From Psychrobacillus sp. OK032 (lineage in GTDB: Bacteria; Bacillota; Bacilli; Bacillales_A; Planococcaceae): 64,000 nucleotides of DNA. Both the position numbers and the translations under genes were made by a program. The notes beneath the pieces were generated by a model. That model was not told the DNA's origin. It worked only from the letters and a program-made list of their open reading frames with translations, and searched no databases. Below, in pieces: positions 62,912-64,000 of the stretch (position 1 is its first letter; each line of letters opens with the position of its first letter). The stretch covers positions 62,001-126,000 of the forward strand of contig NZ_FOGY01000005.1 of the NCBI RefSeq assembly GCF_900111345.1. The letters run 5' to 3'.

Positions 62912-64000
62912 ATGGTAAAGAAAAAAGTATCACCAATCAAAAGCTATAAACTGAAAAGTGGTGAGACCCGATACGAGTTTCCAGCTTATTTAGGCGTTGA
63001 TCCACTAACCGGTAAACAGAAGCGAACATTGAAGCGTGGCTTTAAAACACGTAAGGAAGCGGAATTAGCATTAGCTCGTATTAAGTTAGATGTTGCAAAT
63101 GGTACGTACCAACAAGAACGTGCTGAAACGTATCAAGAAGTTTACGACCTTTGGGTAAAGCAATATGAGAAGACTGTGGAAGAAAGCACATTTGTAAAAA
63201 CAACTGGCGTCTTTAAAAATCATATTCTTCCTTCGATGGGGGCGTATAAAATTGAAAAGATACATGTAGATGTATGTCAGAAGCATGTGGATGAATGGGC
63301 ATCGAAGTTAAAGAAATTCCGTATGGTAAAAGCATATGCTGCTAAGGTACTGGACTTTGCAATTAAGCGTAGCTATATACAAACAAATCCGTTTGCTCTA
63401 GTAGATTTGCCCGCTAACACTTCAAAGAAGGCTATAGGAGCAGATGAATACGAAGCAGAGAACTTCTACACACGGGAGCAGCTTAAAGAGTTCCTATCAT
63501 GCTTAGAGAGTGAAAGTAACCACAAAGCATATGTCCTATTCCGCTTACTCGCTTTCAGCGGAATGCGTAAAGGTGAAGCGCTGGCTCTTACATGGGATGA
63601 CCTAAACTTCAAAACAAATGAACTGCGCATCAACAAAGCCCTTTCACGAGGTAAAGATAGCAAACTTTATAGAAAATCTACGAAAACAGGTGTTGCTCGT
63701 ACAATTAAAATGGACGACAAGACAATGGCTGTTTTAAAAGAGTGGAAGAAAAAGCAAAAGCAAGATTATTTAGTGCTTGGCTTCAATACAATGCAACCTA
63801 AACAGCTTGTATTTAGCAATGAACAGAATGAATACTTACAGCCTACTAAGACTCGTAAATGGATTACACACGTTCAAACAAAGTATAAGTTAGCCACGAT
63901 TACCACACATGGTTTACGTCATACGCATTGTTCCCTACTATTTGAAGCTGGTGCTAGTTTAAAAGAAGTTCAAGTTCGTTTAGGTCACACTGATGTAAAA
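62912..64000 (+). CDS. Tyrosine-type integrase, cut by window edge
   Basis: At least 363 residues. An N-terminal arm-type DNA-binding part (RYEFPAYLGVDPLTGKQKRT) and core-binding domain (YQEVYDLWVKQYEKTVEEST) precede the catalytic domain. The catalytic arginine is in FSGMRKGEALAL, and HGLRHTH and LGHTDVK are intact. The tyrosine lies beyond base 64000, about 15 residues ahead. ATG 62912 follows AGGAGG. It is homologous to the remnant at 43985-44178. It should integrate and excise the island at ssrA. Confidence 0.92.
   Translation, partial: MVKKKVSPIKSYKLKSGETRYEFPAYLGVDPLTGKQKRTLKRGFKTRKEAELALARIKLDVANGTYQQERAETYQEVYDLWVKQYEKTVEESTFVKTTGVFKNHILPSMGAYKIEKIHVDVCQKHVDEWASKLKKFRMVKAYAAKVLDFAIKRSYIQTNPFALVDLPANTSKKAIGADEYEAENFYTREQLKEFLSCLESESNHKAYVLFRLLAFSGMRKGEALALTWDDLNFKTNELRINKALSRGKDSKLYRKSTKTGVARTIKMDDKTMAVLKEWKKKQKQDYLVLGFNTMQPKQLVFSNEQNEYLQPTKTRKWITHVQTKYKLATITTHGLRHTHCSLLFEAGASLKEVQVRLGHTDVK

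Noticed and set aside
1-64000. CRISPR array, rRNA or tRNA genes
   Set aside because: No regularly spaced repeats with unique spacers were seen; the 33-bp array has no spacers. No rRNA or tRNA sequence was recognised.

Overview
The window comes from a low-GC, spore-forming member of the Bacillota, most likely Planococcaceae (Psychrobacillus/Lysinibacillus/Paenisporosarcina-like). The evidence is the AT-rich sequence with strong AGGAGG-type ribosome binding sites, Bacillus-type genes (fadN behind a FadR box, ypcP, ymaF, swrC, a YjcZ-like small sporulation protein) and several short dispersed palindromic intergenic repeats. Functions were assigned by reading motifs; no database search was possible.

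Region 1 (1-32.8 kb) is ordinary chromosome. It holds a partial fadN, a thioredoxin-like protein, a D-2-hydroxyacid dehydrogenase broken by one stop codon, two GNAT acetyltransferases, a C39-like peptidase convergent with the exonuclease ypcP, an FAD oxidoreductase, a nickel-uptake operon (nikR-nikA-nikB-nikC-nikD-nikE), glutaminase, an MgtC protein, trmO, an RND pump (swrC type), an XRE/DUF3169-like pair with a clear double operator, Hsp20, nupC, sstT, ymaF, small spore-type proteins, and a two-component system with a lipoprotein. Gene remnants (ypdA 3' end, a sugar-nucleotide epimerase 5' end) and repeats, including a 33-bp tandem array at 21.2-21.4 kb, lie between genes.

Region 2 (32.8-44.4 kb) is accessory in character: an IS1182-type transposase remnant, a visibly GC-richer secreted GH3 glycosidase, a prolyl-4-hydroxylase-like dioxygenase, a decayed type I toxin-antitoxin-like locus, and an envelope module (PepSY protein, ABC transporter, anchored protein, two-component system, PAP2 phosphatase). 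The envelope module lies between two direct repeats, at 37.85 and 44.25 kb, each resembling the 3' end and terminator of the tmRNA gene ssrA. A decayed tyrosine integrase sits just inside the right-hand repeat.

Region 3 (44.4 kb to the end) is an integrated mobile element with defence cargo. From left to right it carries an OLD-like ATPase/TOPRIM protein translationally coupled to a DUF262 protein, a single-polypeptide type ISP restriction-modification enzyme, a retron-like module (structured RNA, two-membrane-segment protein, reverse transcriptase), small regulators, a 980-residue primase-helicase, a LexA-like box, a SIR2-domain protein, an excisionase-like protein and an integrase cut by the window edge. 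The integrase is homologous to the remnant at 44.0 kb. The simplest reading is two integrative elements stacked in tandem at the 3' end of ssrA, with the intact ssrA expected just beyond base 64000 on the minus strand. The best candidates for little-described systems are the DUF262/OLD-like pair, the retron with an upstream two-TM protein, and the SIR2 protein.
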